DNA of 64,000 bases, taken from contig OX442314.1 in the NCBI GenBank assembly GCA_949358305.1, forward strand, positions 20,825,060 through 20,889,059. The letters are read 5' to 3'. This DNA is from Strigamia acuminata (Eukaryota; Arthropoda; Chilopoda; Geophilomorpha; Linotaeniidae). Below are positions 63,895 through 64,000 of this stretch, piece after piece (positions within the stretch are counted from its first letter, which is position 1; each line of letters begins with the position of its first letter). The notes under the pieces were generated by a model, which ran no database searches, was not told the DNA's origin, and saw only the letters and a program-made list of their open reading frames with translations. Position numbers and translations under genes: made by a program.

Positions 63895-63990
63895 ATTAAC
63901 GCCGCATTCGGGACAGCTGTTGCTGCTAAATAAAAAATGGCGGAGCACCGCGCCGGGGCGTTCCGGCCCCAATCCACTACTGATCCAACA
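63895..63990. other. GC-rich block at the right edge
   Basis: Much richer in GC than anything nearby, with a GGGGC-GTTCCG-GCCCC hairpin near 63955. It contains no clear DGK exon with a donor. It could be a promoter, a 5' UTR exon or part of a repeat cut by the window edge. Confidence 0.3.
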
Positions 63991-64000
63991 TAAATTGAAT

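Overview
The window is nuclear DNA from an intron-rich, gene-dense, AT-rich invertebrate. I read it as an arthropod, probably not a typical insect. The S3 to S6 part of its KCNQ channel is almost insect-like as I remember that family. The gene set (GMC oxidoreductases, UDP-glucuronosyltransferase, short DEG/ENaC, pentraxin, Ly6 proteins) also fits an arthropod. I cannot name a species. Most introns are 50 to 150 bp with ordinary GT-AG borders, so I could rebuild most genes exon by exon with continuous reading phase.

Layout, left to right. 1-5.1 kb: broken pieces of a small Ly6/three-finger family, split by the 3' half of a transportin-3 gene (851-3362, +) and a pentraxin exon fragment. 5.8-6.65 kb: a pentraxin gene (+). 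8.65-20.4 kb: a KCNQ potassium channel (-, about 653 residues) with two pairs of same-length alternative exons and a probable 5' UTR exon near 22.7 kb. 23.15-23.96 kb: mitochondrial ribosomal protein L11 (-). 24.62-26.55 kb: BTBD10/KCTD20 (-). 28.36-35.05 kb: cyclin D (+) with one 4 kb intron. 36.06-38.75 kb: a 445-residue DEG/ENaC channel (+). 40.17-40.60 kb: an unrecognised secreted-protein ORF (+). 41.3-43.6 kb: a decayed UDP-glucuronosyltransferase (+). 44.02-46.45 and 49.55-51.96 kb: two tandem GMC oxidoreductase genes (-, 608 and 606 residues), the second unit carrying a 1.57 kb solo LTR. 54.83 kb to the right edge: a zeta-type diacylglycerol kinase (-) with ankyrin repeats and a C-terminal ETAV PDZ ligand.

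The genes do not form an operon or one pathway. KCNQ, DEG/ENaC and diacylglycerol kinase are membrane-excitability and lipid-signalling genes, but I see no shared regulation. Mobile DNA is modest: one solo LTR with perfect 4-base target duplication, two related TIR elements with G-rich interiors, one short TIR-bounded element and one possible old LTR-like block in a KCNQ intron.

The most notable observations are the two mutually-exclusive-looking exon pairs in KCNQ, a duplicated 61-base terminal coding exon in transportin-3, a local inversion that distinguishes the GMC duplicates, and two GC-AG introns needed to keep conserved proteins in frame. I see no single unknown multi-gene system.
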